Positions 41,760 through 49,991 of a stretch of DNA of 64,000 nucleotides are shown one piece after another (the stretch's first letter is position 1; every line of letters begins with the position of its first letter). A program made the translations under genes and the position numbers. The notes under the pieces were generated by a model, which saw nothing but the letters and a program-made list of their open reading frames with translations, was not told the DNA's origin and did no database searches. The stretch comes from Pseudoramibacter sp. (GTDB taxonomy: Bacteria; Bacillota; Clostridia; Eubacteriales; Eubacteriaceae): positions 868,001 through 932,000 of the forward strand of contig NZ_JAKVLT010000001.1 of assembly GCF_022484225.1 (NCBI RefSeq). Direction: 5' to 3'.

Positions 41760-42770
41760 ATGAAAAAAATAACCCCACGCGTATCAACGGCAGCCTCGAT
41801 AAAAAGACTCACCGCCTATGAAGGTGAATACAATTTGTACGAAATGACGGTCCATTACGATTACGATTTGGACGCCTTGATTGGCGAAGTCGCCAGGGAC
41901 GACCAGGCATTTATGGACGCTGCTGTGGCCCAGGCGCTTCCCGGAGTGTCTGTCAAAGTCGCGCCACCGTCCTTTGGCTGCAGTGCCTTTTGCGCAAAGA
42001 CGGACACGGCGGTGCTCACAGGACGGAATTATGATTTCAAAGAGGACACCTCAGCCCTGTTGGTTCGTGCGAATCCGAAAAACGGCTACGCATCCATCGC
42101 GTTTGCCTGCTTGAACAATCTCGGCGCGAATGAGGCCGACACGAGCATCGAAAAGCGGGCCGCATCACTGCTCGCGCCCTTTGCTTGTCTTGACGGTGTC
42201 AACGCGATGGGGGTGAGCATTGCAGTACTGACCTTGGACAGCGAACCGGTCGATCAGCACACAAAGGCGGAGGCGATCAATACTGCCTTGACTATTCGCC
42301 TGGTGCTGGATCGTGCGGCCACGACGAAGGAGGCCGTCGGGCTGCTGGGCCGCTACGACATGCACGCAATGTCGGGGCGTGATTACCATTTTTTCATTAA
42401 TGACGCGTCGGGCAACAGTGTCGTAGTGGAATACGATCTGTTGGATCCTGCACGCGAGATGATGGTCACGCCGGTACGGGAGATCACGAACTACTATGCC
42501 TTGTACGCGGATCAGGTGAAACCCAACCAGATTAATGATGCGTTTGGTCACGGAAAGGAGCGCGCACTGGCCATTGCAGCAATCCTCGACAAAGGCGCTG
42601 TCACTGTGGACACGGCGTGGGCAGCCTTGCAGGCGTCGTCTCAGGTGCCCAACCCCGAGGACATCACCAGCAACACGCAATGGTCTGTTCTGTACGATAA
42701 CACCAATCAAACGGCGCAATGTGTTCAGCGCAGACATTGGGGTGATACCTTTTTGTTTACACTGGATTAA
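41760..42770 (+). CDS. Linear amide C-N hydrolase, choloylglycine hydrolase (Ntn) superfamily
   Basis: N-terminal nucleophile hydrolase, 336 residues. The likely nucleophile is Cys74 in FGCSAFCAKT, followed by the conserved LTGRNYDF; other segments are MGVSIAVLT, HFFINDASGNSVVVEY and TNYYALYA. The 73 residues before Cys74 would be a propeptide removed autocatalytically, longer than in bile-salt hydrolases, where Cys is residue 2. It may therefore act on acyl-amino acids, penicillin or another amide rather than bile salts. Codon use looks less biased than that of neighbours. GGAGAG precedes the ATG. It stands alone between two terminators. Confidence 0.82.
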   Translation: MKKITPRVSTAASIKRLTAYEGEYNLYEMTVHYDYDLDALIGEVARDDQAFMDAAVAQALPGVSVKVAPPSFGCSAFCAKTDTAVLTGRNYDFKEDTSALLVRANPKNGYASIAFACLNNLGANEADTSIEKRAASLLAPFACLDGVNAMGVSIAVLTLDSEPVDQHTKAEAINTALTIRLVLDRAATTKEAVGLLGRYDMHAMSGRDYHFFINDASGNSVVVEYDLLDPAREMMVTPVREITNYYALYADQVKPNQINDAFGHGKERALAIAAILDKGAVTVDTAWAALQASSQVPNPEDITSNTQWSVLYDNTNQTAQCVQRRHWGDTFLFTLD

Positions 42771-42801
42771 AGAAATGCTTCTGATATGGTAAGAATATAG
42801 G

Positions 42802-42831
42802 CACGCTTCTGATTCAGAAGCGTGTATTTTT
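42802..42831 (+). terminator. Intrinsic terminator after the C-N hydrolase gene
   Basis: CACGCTTCTG (42802-42811), ATT loop, CAGAAGCGTG (42815-42824), then TATTTTT. Confidence 0.88.
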
Positions 42832-42856
42832 ACGCCCAAAACCCGGGGCTTTATTC

Positions 42857-42885
42857 TTGTGTATTGATACGCTTTGATTTATAAT
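42857..42885 (+). promoter_or_regulatory. Promoter for pgm
   Basis: TTGTGT at 42857-42862, 17-bp spacer, TATAAT at 42880-42885, about 60 bp before the ATG. Confidence 0.65.
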
Positions 42886-42947
42886 AATTGTAACCGACTA
42901 ACATTGACAAATCATTTCAAATAAATCTATTAGTGAAGGAGCTCAAA

Positions 42948-44636
42948 ATGGATTATAAAACCAATTTGCAGAAATGGCTCGATTTTGGAAAATACGACCA
43001 GAATATCGCGAAAGAACTCAGCAGTATCACTGATGAAAAAGAACTGGAAGACCGGTTTTACACGGAACTGTCCTTTGGGACCGCCGGCATGCGTGGGAAG
43101 ATCGGCATGGGGACCAATCGCATTAATGTATACGTCGTTGCGCGGGCGACCCAGGGATTGGCGCAGTATCTTTTGAAAGAAGATCCAGCCAACGCTGAAA
43201 AGGGTGTCGCTATCGCCTACGATTCCAGACATTTCTCGAAGGAATTTGCACAGGTTTCCGCACAAGTTCTGGCGGCTAACGGCATCAATGCCTATCTGTA
43301 CGACAGCCTGCGTCCGGTGCCGGTGCTGTCTTTCACCGTGCGCCATTTAAAAACCGCGGCCGGCATCGTCATCACGGCGTCCCACAACACGAAGATCTAC
43401 AATGGCTACAAGGTTTACGGCCCGGATGGCGGCCAGATCACCGAAGCGGTCGCGGCCGGTGTTGTCGAACAAATTCATACGGTCACCGATTATTTTTCAG
43501 TGAAGTTGGCGGCGGATAACGATCCGCACATTATTACCGTCCCGAAGGAGGTGGACGATGCCTACATTGAAGCGGTCAAGGGTGTAGCCAAGGCCAATCC
43601 GGGCAGCGATCTCAAAATCATCTACACGCCCCTCCACGGCTCCGGCAACATCCCCGTGCGCCGGGTCCTTAAAGAACTGGGGTATCAGAACGTCAAGGTC
43701 GTGCCGGAACAGGAAAAGCCCGACGGCGATTTCCCGACGGTGAAAAAGCCGAACCCTGAAGAAAAAGCGGTCTTCGACCTGGCCATCGCCATGGCGGAAA
43801 AAGAAGGGGCCGACATCATCTTCGGCACCGACCCCGACGCCGACCGTCTCGGGGTGTGCTGCCACAAACCCGACGGCAGCTACGCCGTGCTCACCGGCAA
43901 CCAGACCGGCGGCCTCCTCGTGGACTACATGCTCAAATCCAGAGACTGGCCCGACAACAAGGCCATCGTTAAGACCATCGTGACCAGCGAATTCGGCAGC
44001 GTCATCGCCAAATCCTACGGCGCGGCGGTGTACAACGTCCTCACGGGCTTTAAGTACATCGGCGAAAAGATGACCCAGTGGAAAGCCTCCGGAGAACATA
44101 CGTTCGTCATGGGCTACGAAGAAAGCTATGGCGCCCTGGCCGGGGACTACGCCCGGGACAAAGACGCCGTCGTCGCCTCGGCCCTGGTCGTGGAAATGGC
44201 CCAGTACTACAAAGAAAAGGGCATGACCCTCTACGACGCCCTCCAGGCCCTGTACAAGAAGTTCGGCTACTTCCTCGAAACCATTCAGTCCATCGAACTG
44301 GACGGCATCGAAGGCAAAGCCCAGATCGCGAAGATCATGGATGCCTTCCGGGCCAAACACTTCGATCATTTCGCCGACGCCAAGCTGGTGACCTTTAACG
44401 ATTACCAGAGCCGGGTCAGCACCGATGTGGCCACCGGCGAAACCTCGCCGATCGACCTGCCGGTGTCCAACGTCCTGAAATTCATCTTCGACGAAGATTC
44501 TTGGTACGTGATCCGTCCGTCCGGCACCGAACCGAAAATCAAGATCTACTACTCCGTCAAGGGCAAGAGCCCCGAAGACGCCGAAGCGAAGCTGGCCGAA
44601 ATCAAAGAAGCGGTCAACGCCAATCTGCCCAAATAG
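42948..44636 (+). CDS. pgm: Phosphoglucomutase/phosphomannomutase family (alpha-D-phosphohexomutase)
   Basis: Interconverts glucose 1- and 6-phosphate, feeding GalU. From the ATG at 42948 (GAAGGAGC upstream) it has 562 residues, the long PgcA-type of Firmicutes. The phosphoserine is Ser145 in ITASHNTKIYNGYK; the metal loop is GTDPDADRLG; the sugar loop GYEESYGALAGDYARDKDA; the phosphate-binding loop RPSGTEPKIKIY. The first 200 or so codons look less codon-biased than the remainder, as in the hydrolase gene before it. Confidence 0.94.
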   Translation: MDYKTNLQKWLDFGKYDQNIAKELSSITDEKELEDRFYTELSFGTAGMRGKIGMGTNRINVYVVARATQGLAQYLLKEDPANAEKGVAIAYDSRHFSKEFAQVSAQVLAANGINAYLYDSLRPVPVLSFTVRHLKTAAGIVITASHNTKIYNGYKVYGPDGGQITEAVAAGVVEQIHTVTDYFSVKLAADNDPHIITVPKEVDDAYIEAVKGVAKANPGSDLKIIYTPLHGSGNIPVRRVLKELGYQNVKVVPEQEKPDGDFPTVKKPNPEEKAVFDLAIAMAEKEGADIIFGTDPDADRLGVCCHKPDGSYAVLTGNQTGGLLVDYMLKSRDWPDNKAIVKTIVTSEFGSVIAKSYGAAVYNVLTGFKYIGEKMTQWKASGEHTFVMGYEESYGALAGDYARDKDAVVASALVVEMAQYYKEKGMTLYDALQALYKKFGYFLETIQSIELDGIEGKAQIAKIMDAFRAKHFDHFADAKLVTFNDYQSRVSTDVATGETSPIDLPVSNVLKFIFDEDSWYVIRPSGTEPKIKIYYSVKGKSPEDAEAKLAEIKEAVNANLPK

Positions 44637-44652
44637 TTGAAGAAAATCCAAA

Positions 44653-44680
44653 AGAAAACCCTTCGGGGTTTTCTTTTTTA
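44653..44680 (+). terminator. Intrinsic terminator after pgm
   Basis: AGAAAACCC, TTCG tetraloop, GGGTTTTCT (44653-44674), then six T. Confidence 0.94.
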
Positions 44681-44751
44681 TAGGCAAATCGGGGGAAAAA
44701 GGGTATAATGTAACAAAATCTTAAAATCTTTATGTGATAAAGGAGCAGACA

Positions 44752-45819
44752 ATGTCAGATAAAATCAAATTGGGACTCGTTTTTGGCGGCCAGTCGGGTG
44801 AACACGAAGTGGCCAGAGTCTCTGCGTACAATGTGCTGCAGGCGATTAATCAGGATAAATACGACATCACGACAATCGGGATCACAAAGGACGGGCGCTG
44901 GATGATTTATTCCGGCGACTGGGACAAACTGCCGGACGGCTCCTGGGAAAAGGACGCGGATCATTTGAGAACCGATTTTTCGATCTTCACGGACCCGGAA
45001 ATCCAGGCCATCGACATTTTCTGGCCGATGATGCACGGCCCCATGGGCGAAGACGGCACCATTCAGGGCGTCTTTGAAATGATGAACAAGCCCTACGTCG
45101 GCTGCGGCGTCCTCGCGTCGGCGGTGGGCATGGACAAAGTCGTATCCAAGATTTTGTTTGAACGGGCCGGCATTCCCGTGGTGCCCTACGTGTATTTCTA
45201 CGGCCGGGACTGGCAGGACGACCGGGACAAATGGGTGCAGGCCAGCGAAGACAAGCTGGGCTACCCGGTGTTCATCAAGCCGGTGAACATGGGCTCGTCC
45301 GTGGGGATCACCAAAGCCCACGGCCGGGATGAGTTTGTGGCCGGCGTCGACAACGCCCTTCAGTACGATTCCAAGATTCTGATCGAAACGGCGGTCAACG
45401 CCCGGGAAATCGAATGCGCCGTGCTCGAAGAAGACGGCAGAATTCAGACGACCCTGCCCGGCGAAGTGGTGGCCAGCAAGGAATTCTACGATTACGAAGC
45501 CAAGTACGCCGACGATCAGGATTCCAAAATCGTCATCCCGGCGGAAATCGACACCGTAATCATTGACAAAATCCGCCGCTACGCCCACGACGCCTTTGCC
45601 GCCATCGACGGCTCCGGCCCGACCCGGGCGGACTTCTTCGTGGACCGGGACACCCAGGACGTGTACATCAACGAAGTGAACACCATGCCGGGCTTTACCG
45701 ACATCAGCATGTACCCGAAGATGTGGGAAAACATGGGCGTCGCCTACGGCGATCTGGTGGAACGGCTCATTCAGACCGCCAAGCGGAAAAAGGTGACCGA
45801 CTATACGAAAAAAGCTTAA
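44752..45819 (+). CDS. ddl: D-alanine-D-alanine ligase
   Basis: ATP-grasp enzyme making the D-Ala-D-Ala dipeptide of peptidoglycan. From the ATG at 44752 (AAAGGAGC upstream) it has 355 residues, in the usual range. Motifs: VFGGQSGEHEVARVSA, HGPMGEDGTIQG, PVFIKPVNMGSSVGITKA, INEVNTMPGFTDISMYP. The specificity region holds Tyr-type residues (NKPYVGCGVLASA), typical of Ala-Ala rather than Ala-lactate ligases as far as can be judged. TATAAT at 44704-44709 may be its promoter. A DUF1934 gene and argS follow in the same direction. Confidence 0.95.
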   Translation: MSDKIKLGLVFGGQSGEHEVARVSAYNVLQAINQDKYDITTIGITKDGRWMIYSGDWDKLPDGSWEKDADHLRTDFSIFTDPEIQAIDIFWPMMHGPMGEDGTIQGVFEMMNKPYVGCGVLASAVGMDKVVSKILFERAGIPVVPYVYFYGRDWQDDRDKWVQASEDKLGYPVFIKPVNMGSSVGITKAHGRDEFVAGVDNALQYDSKILIETAVNAREIECAVLEEDGRIQTTLPGEVVASKEFYDYEAKYADDQDSKIVIPAEIDTVIIDKIRRYAHDAFAAIDGSGPTRADFFVDRDTQDVYINEVNTMPGFTDISMYPKMWENMGVAYGDLVERLIQTAKRKKVTDYTKKA

Positions 45820-45855
45820 GCCGCATCTGCGGGTGAAGAGAAAGAGAGGCGCAAG

Positions 45856-46299
45856 ATGAAACAAAACGGGAAAAAACCGGTGTGGCTGTCAGTGGTCAGC
45901 GAATCCACCGCAGACGGCGATACGGACCGGACGGAATTCATGACCGAAGGGGAACTCACCTGGGAAGGGGGCATTCCGTGTTTAAATTACGAAGAAACCG
46001 AAGTGTCCGGCATGACCGGGACGACGACCACCCTCCGCATCGAACCGGAAAAAGTCTCCGTCATCCGCCTCGGCACCATCAACACCATGATGGAATTTGA
46101 GGCCGGCAGCAGCTGCATGGCCGTGTACAAAACGCCCCTGGGGGAAGTGCCTATGGCCATCGAAACCCATCAGATCGACATCGAAAAAGACGAAGCCTTG
46201 AATCCCGCCCGGGTGCACATGGAATACGCGATCTCGTCCAACGGCCAGGAAGTGACGGTGAACACCATGGACATCGAGATCAAAAATCGGAATGAATAA
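45856..46299 (+). CDS. DUF1934 (YwiB-like) beta-barrel protein
   Basis: 147-residue cytosolic protein of unknown biochemical function with a predicted beta-barrel, calycin-like fold. It shows the family pattern: WEGGIPCLNYEETEVSGM, TTLRIEPEKVSVIRLG, and MEFEAGSSCMAVYKTPLG ending in VHMEYAI. The gene lies directly before argS (14 bp gap), as is common in Firmicutes, and after ddl. GAGAGG precedes the ATG. Confidence 0.88.
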   Translation: MKQNGKKPVWLSVVSESTADGDTDRTEFMTEGELTWEGGIPCLNYEETEVSGMTGTTTTLRIEPEKVSVIRLGTINTMMEFEAGSSCMAVYKTPLGEVPMAIETHQIDIEKDEALNPARVHMEYAISSNGQEVTVNTMDIEIKNRNE

Positions 46300-46313
46300 A
46301 TAGAGGAGAATAG

Positions 46314-48017
46314 ATGACCTACATCAGAACAAAAATAGAAGATCTTTTGAAAAAGGCGACGGCTCAGGCAGTGAAAGACGCCGTGGCGGCCGGCGCGTTT
46401 CAGATCGAAACCCAGCCGGACGTCCAGCTGGAAGTGCCCCGGGAAGCGAAATTCGGGGATTATTCCACCAACGTGGCCATGCAGCTGCCGAAACAGGCCC
46501 ACATGGCCCCGAGAAAGATCGCCGAAGCGGTGGTGGAACAGCTTCAAGAAGACGAAGCCCTGGGCAAATGGGTGTCAAAAATCGACATCGCCGGCCCGGG
46601 ATTCATCAACTTTACCCTGAATCCGGCGTGGCATTATGAAGTCATCGACGAAGTGGAAAGCATGGGCAAGGATTACGGCCGCACCGAAGGCCACAAGGGA
46701 CAGACCTACAATTTGGAATTCGTGTCCGCCAACCCCACGGGGCCGATGCACATCGGCAACGCCAGAGGGGGCGCCATCGGCGACGTGCTGGCGGAAATCG
46801 CCGCCTGGACCGGCTACGACGTGACCCGGGAATTCTACGTCAACGACGCGGGCAACCAGATCGCGAAATTCGGCGACTCCCTGGACGCCCGGTTCAAGCA
46901 GGCCCTGGGACTGGACGTGCCCTTCCCTGAAGACGGCTACCACGGCAAGGACATCATGGAACGGGTGCAGGCCTATATCGCCGAAAAAGGCGGCGCCGAT
47001 CAGGTGCGGGGCATGCTCGACATGGACGAAGCCGAACGCAAACAGGAACTCACAAAATACGCCCTGAACGTGAATCTCAAGCAGATGCACGAAGACATGG
47101 CCAAATACGGCGTGCACTACGACGTGTGGTTCTCGGAACAGAGCATGTACGACGACGGCGAAATCGAACGGGCCCTGAACCTGCTCAAAGACAAGGGCGC
47201 GACCTACGAAAAGGACGGCGCCACTTGGTTTAAGACCACGGATTACGGCTGTGAAAAAGACGACGTGCTGATCCGCAAAAACGGCCTGCCGACTTACTTC
47301 ATGGGAGATATCGCCTACCACCTCAACAAACTCCAGACCCGCAAATTCGACCAGGCGGTCAACGTCTGGGGCGCCGACCACCACGGCCACATCGCCCGGT
47401 TAAAGGCGGCGATCCGGGCAGCCGGCGAAGACGACAGCCGGCTCCACGTGGTCATCATGCAGCTGGTCCGCCTCATCAAAGACGGCGAACCGATCCGGAT
47501 GTCCAAGCGCCAGGGCAAGGCCATCGGTCTGTCGGAACTCCTGTCCATGGTCGGCACCGACGCGGCCCGGGTCTTCTTCAACCTGCGCTCGCCGGATTCT
47601 CACTTTGATTTTGATTTGGACCTGGCCCTCCAGGAATCCAACGAAAACCCGGTGTTCTACGTCCAGTACGCCCACGCCCGCATCTGCAGCATTTTAAGAC
47701 GCCTGGGCGGGGAAGTGGATCTGGACGCCAAGGCGGATTTGACCCTGCTGACCCACCCGAAAGAACTGGAACTTCTCGACGTGATTTCCGAACTGCCGAA
47801 CACCATCGTTCAGGCGGAACGGAAAAATGACCCGTCCCGGATGGTGCATTACGCCCAGGATCTGGCCTCGGCCTTCCACGCCTTCTACAACGACTGCCGG
47901 GTTCAGGTGGACGACGCGAAACTCATGCACGCCCGGCTGAAACTCATTCTGGCGACCCGTCAGGTGCTCGAAAACGTGCTGGGCATTTTGGGGGTCAGCG
48001 CGCCGGAATCGATGTAA
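46314..48017 (+). CDS. argS: Arginine-tRNA ligase
   Basis: Class I aminoacyl-tRNA synthetase, 567 residues. The HIGH motif is HIGNARGG in ANPTGPMHIGNARGGAIG, the KMSKS counterpart is RMSKRQGKA, and the C-terminal anticodon-binding domain (HARICSILRRLGG onward) is complete. An N-terminal Add-1 domain covers about residues 1-90. TAGAGGAGAATAG precedes the ATG. No T-box leader was found upstream. Confidence 0.97.
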   Translation: MTYIRTKIEDLLKKATAQAVKDAVAAGAFQIETQPDVQLEVPREAKFGDYSTNVAMQLPKQAHMAPRKIAEAVVEQLQEDEALGKWVSKIDIAGPGFINFTLNPAWHYEVIDEVESMGKDYGRTEGHKGQTYNLEFVSANPTGPMHIGNARGGAIGDVLAEIAAWTGYDVTREFYVNDAGNQIAKFGDSLDARFKQALGLDVPFPEDGYHGKDIMERVQAYIAEKGGADQVRGMLDMDEAERKQELTKYALNVNLKQMHEDMAKYGVHYDVWFSEQSMYDDGEIERALNLLKDKGATYEKDGATWFKTTDYGCEKDDVLIRKNGLPTYFMGDIAYHLNKLQTRKFDQAVNVWGADHHGHIARLKAAIRAAGEDDSRLHVVIMQLVRLIKDGEPIRMSKRQGKAIGLSELLSMVGTDAARVFFNLRSPDSHFDFDLDLALQESNENPVFYVQYAHARICSILRRLGGEVDLDAKADLTLLTHPKELELLDVISELPNTIVQAERKNDPSRMVHYAQDLASAFHAFYNDCRVQVDDAKLMHARLKLILATRQVLENVLGILGVSAPESM

Positions 48018-48045
48018 GGCATCATACAAATTTAATCAAAATAAT

Positions 48046-48083
48046 AAGCCCTTGTCTGCGGAAACGCAGGCAGGGGCTTTTTT
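48046..48083. terminator. Terminator between argS and glnK
   Basis: AAGCCCTTGTCTGC (48046-48059) pairs with GCAGGCAGGGGCTT (48066-48079) with two G-T wobbles, followed by T. It lies between convergent genes and may serve both. Confidence 0.88.
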
Positions 48084-48098
48084 GTGTTTGATCGTAGG

Positions 48099-48443
48099 CT
48101 AGTTAATGGCGTCGACGCCGTGTTCGTCGGTGCGGATGCGGATGACGTCCTTGAGATCGTAGATGAAAATCTTGCCGTCCCCGGGCTGGCCGGTGAAGGC
48201 GACCTTCCGGATCGTCTTGATGACTTCGTCGGCGAAGGCGTCGCTGGAGACGACGATTTCAAATTTGATCTTCGGCAGCATGTTGATGTCCACCTTGGAG
48301 CCGCGGACGACCCGGGTGTAGCCTTTCTGGGTGCCGCAGCCCATGACCTGGGAGACGGTGATGCCGTTGATGTTCACGGATTTTAACGCGTCCAGCAGAT
48401 CCTGATACACTTCTTCCCGTACAATCGCTTCGATCTTTGTCAT
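48099..48443 (-). CDS. glnK: PII nitrogen regulatory protein next to amtB (GlnK type)
   Basis: PII trimer subunit, 114 residues. Typical segments: ITVSQVMGCGTQKGYTRVVRG leading into the T-loop, NMLPKIKFEIVV, TGQPGDGKIFIYDLKDVIRIRT. It is the second gene of an amtB-glnK operon; GlnK blocks Amt when 2-oxoglutarate is low. The T-loop is of a conventional kind, unlike the other PII at 17101-17460. Confidence 0.95.
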   Translation of the reverse strand: MTKIEAIVREEVYQDLLDALKSVNINGITVSQVMGCGTQKGYTRVVRGSKVDINMLPKIKFEIVVSSDAFADEVIKTIRKVAFTGQPGDGKIFIYDLKDVIRIRTDEHGVDAIN

Positions 48444-48471
48444 AATGATTCACCTCGTTTTTATCAATCTG

Positions 48472-49716
48472 TCAATCCATACCAGTAAAGGCCGGGTATG
48501 CTTTTTCGCCGTGCTGGGTTTCGTCCAGGCCCCGGCGTTCGTCTTCGGCGCTGACCCGCAGCGGGATGAACAGGGAAATGACCTTGGCGATGACGAAGGT
48601 GCCGACGACGGCGATGACCATGGTGATGGCGATGCCGGCGAGCTGCATCAAAAGCAGATGGCTGCCGCCGCCGAGGAAGAGGCCGTTCCATTTGGCCGCC
48701 GGGTTGACGGCGCGGCTCGCGAAGAGGCCCGTGGCGATGCCGCCCCAGATGCCGCCGATGCCGTGGCAGCCGAAAGCGTCGAGGGCGTCGTCGTAGCCCA
48801 GCTTCGGCTTGACGTAGGAAATCATAAAATAAGAGATCGGTGCCGCTGCGCCGCCGATGATAAACGAAGCCCAGACAGGCACGAAGCCGGCCCCCGGGGT
48901 GATGGCCACGAGGCCGAGGACGGCGCCGGTGGAAGCGCCGACGACAGTGGGCTTGCCGGAGACCAGGGTGTCGATGAGCATCCAGACCATCATGCAGGTG
49001 GCCGCCGCGGTGTTGGTGGTGATGAAGGCGTGGGCCGCCAGGCCGTCAGCTGCGAGGGCAGAGCCCGAGTTGAAGCCGTACCAGCCGAACCATAAGAGGG
49101 CCGCCCCGAGCACCACGAAGGGGATGTTGTGCGTCCGGTAGGACACCCGGTTGTAGCCCTGGCGCCGGCCGATCATCAGGGCCAGGATCAGGCCGGAGAA
49201 GCCCGAAGAGATGTGGACCACGTCGCCGCCGGCAAAATCCAGGGCGTGCAGTTTGGCGCCGATGAGCCCGCCGGCGCCCCAGACCATGTGAGCCAGGGGG
49301 AAGTAGACGAGCATCAGCCAGAACAGGATGAAGAAAAAGATGGCCTTAAAATTCATGCGCCCGGCCACAGCCCCGGTGATGAGGGCCGGCGTGATCATGG
49401 CGAACATCATCTGAAAAATGGCGTAGGCCATTTTGGGAATGGTCGGCGCGTAGGCGCTGCCGCCTTTCTGCATGCCGTGCATGAAAGCCTGGCCGAAGGT
49501 GCCGATGAGCCCGCCGTGGTCGCCGCAGAAACTGACGGAATAGCCGAAGGCGATCCAGAGCACTGAAGCCAGCCCCATGACGAACAGGGACATCATCATG
49601 GTGTTCAGCACATTTTTCCGGCGCCCCAGGCCGCCGTAGAAAAAGGCGAGCCCCGGCGTCATGATCATCACCAGACAGGCGCTGATGAGGACAAAAGCCG
49701 TATTTCCTGAATTCAT
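48472..49716 (-). CDS. amtB: Ammonium transporter Amt
   Basis: Trimeric ammonium channel, 414 residues with about 11 helices and an N-terminal extracellular segment starting near MNSGNTAFVLISACLVMIM. The conserved pore histidines are in DFAGGDVVHISSGFSG and FGCHGIGGIWGG; the phenylalanine gate region FQMMFAMITPAL is present. From the ATG at 49716 (GGGAGG upstream); in-frame codons further upstream run through the leader terminator. Cotranscribed with glnK. Confidence 0.96.
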   Translation of the reverse strand: MNSGNTAFVLISACLVMIMTPGLAFFYGGLGRRKNVLNTMMMSLFVMGLASVLWIAFGYSVSFCGDHGGLIGTFGQAFMHGMQKGGSAYAPTIPKMAYAIFQMMFAMITPALITGAVAGRMNFKAIFFFILFWLMLVYFPLAHMVWGAGGLIGAKLHALDFAGGDVVHISSGFSGLILALMIGRRQGYNRVSYRTHNIPFVVLGAALLWFGWYGFNSGSALAADGLAAHAFITTNTAAATCMMVWMLIDTLVSGKPTVVGASTGAVLGLVAITPGAGFVPVWASFIIGGAAAPISYFMISYVKPKLGYDDALDAFGCHGIGGIWGGIATGLFASRAVNPAAKWNGLFLGGGSHLLLMQLAGIAITMVIAVVGTFVIAKVISLFIPLRVSAEDERRGLDETQHGEKAYPAFTGMD

Positions 49717-49743
49717 TTTGAAATAACCTCCCGAAGCGCAAAT

Positions 49744-49782
49744 AAAAAAGGCGCCGGAAACCCTAAGGTTTCCAGCGCCTTT
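49744..49782 (-). terminator. Terminator hairpin in the amtB leader
   Basis: On the minus strand a 13-16 bp stem (GGCGCTGGAAACC with GGTTTCCGGCGCC) with TTAG loop is followed by six T, about 28 nt before the amtB ATG and downstream of its promoter. The upstream gene hcp is divergent, so the hairpin can only act on the amtB transcript. Confidence 0.85.
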
Positions 49783-49813
49783 GCCATTTGCTGTATTTGA
49801 TTTGACGAAAAAT

Positions 49814-49842
49814 ATTATAAACGCTGTCGCCTGAAAAGTCAA
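49814..49842 (-). promoter_or_regulatory. Promoter of amtB-glnK
   Basis: Minus-strand TTGACT (49842-49837), exactly 17 bp, TATAAT (49819-49814). Predicted start near 49807, giving a leader of about 90 nt. Confidence 0.82.
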
Positions 49843-49864
49843 AAAAAATAATAAAAAATTTAAA

Positions 49865-49881
49865 TTGTGGTTAAAACCACG
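49865..49881 (+). promoter_or_regulatory. Palindromic operator GTGGTT-AA-AACCAC (site 2) before hcp
   Basis: Half-sites GTGGTT (49867-49872) and AACCAC (49875-49880), identical to those at 36270-36287. The centre (49873.5) is 28.5 bp upstream of TATAAT (49902-49907), i.e. about -41.5 from the predicted start. It is also about 25 bp from the -35 of the divergent amtB. Confidence 0.78.
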
Positions 49882-49901
49882 GAAAAGCTAAGATTTAAGA
49901 C

Positions 49902-49907
49902 TATAAT
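49902..49907 (+). promoter_or_regulatory. -10 element of the hcp promoter
   Basis: TATAAT with no good -35 at the expected place (the palindrome lies further upstream), as in activator-dependent promoters. Start predicted near 49914, leaving a leader of about 78 nt. Confidence 0.65.
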
Positions 49908-49991
49908 AAAGGTATAGTTAAATAAGACGTTATGAAATGTGCAGAAACACAACAGCACAGAAAGAAGAAAATCAAGAAAGTGAGTAAAACG

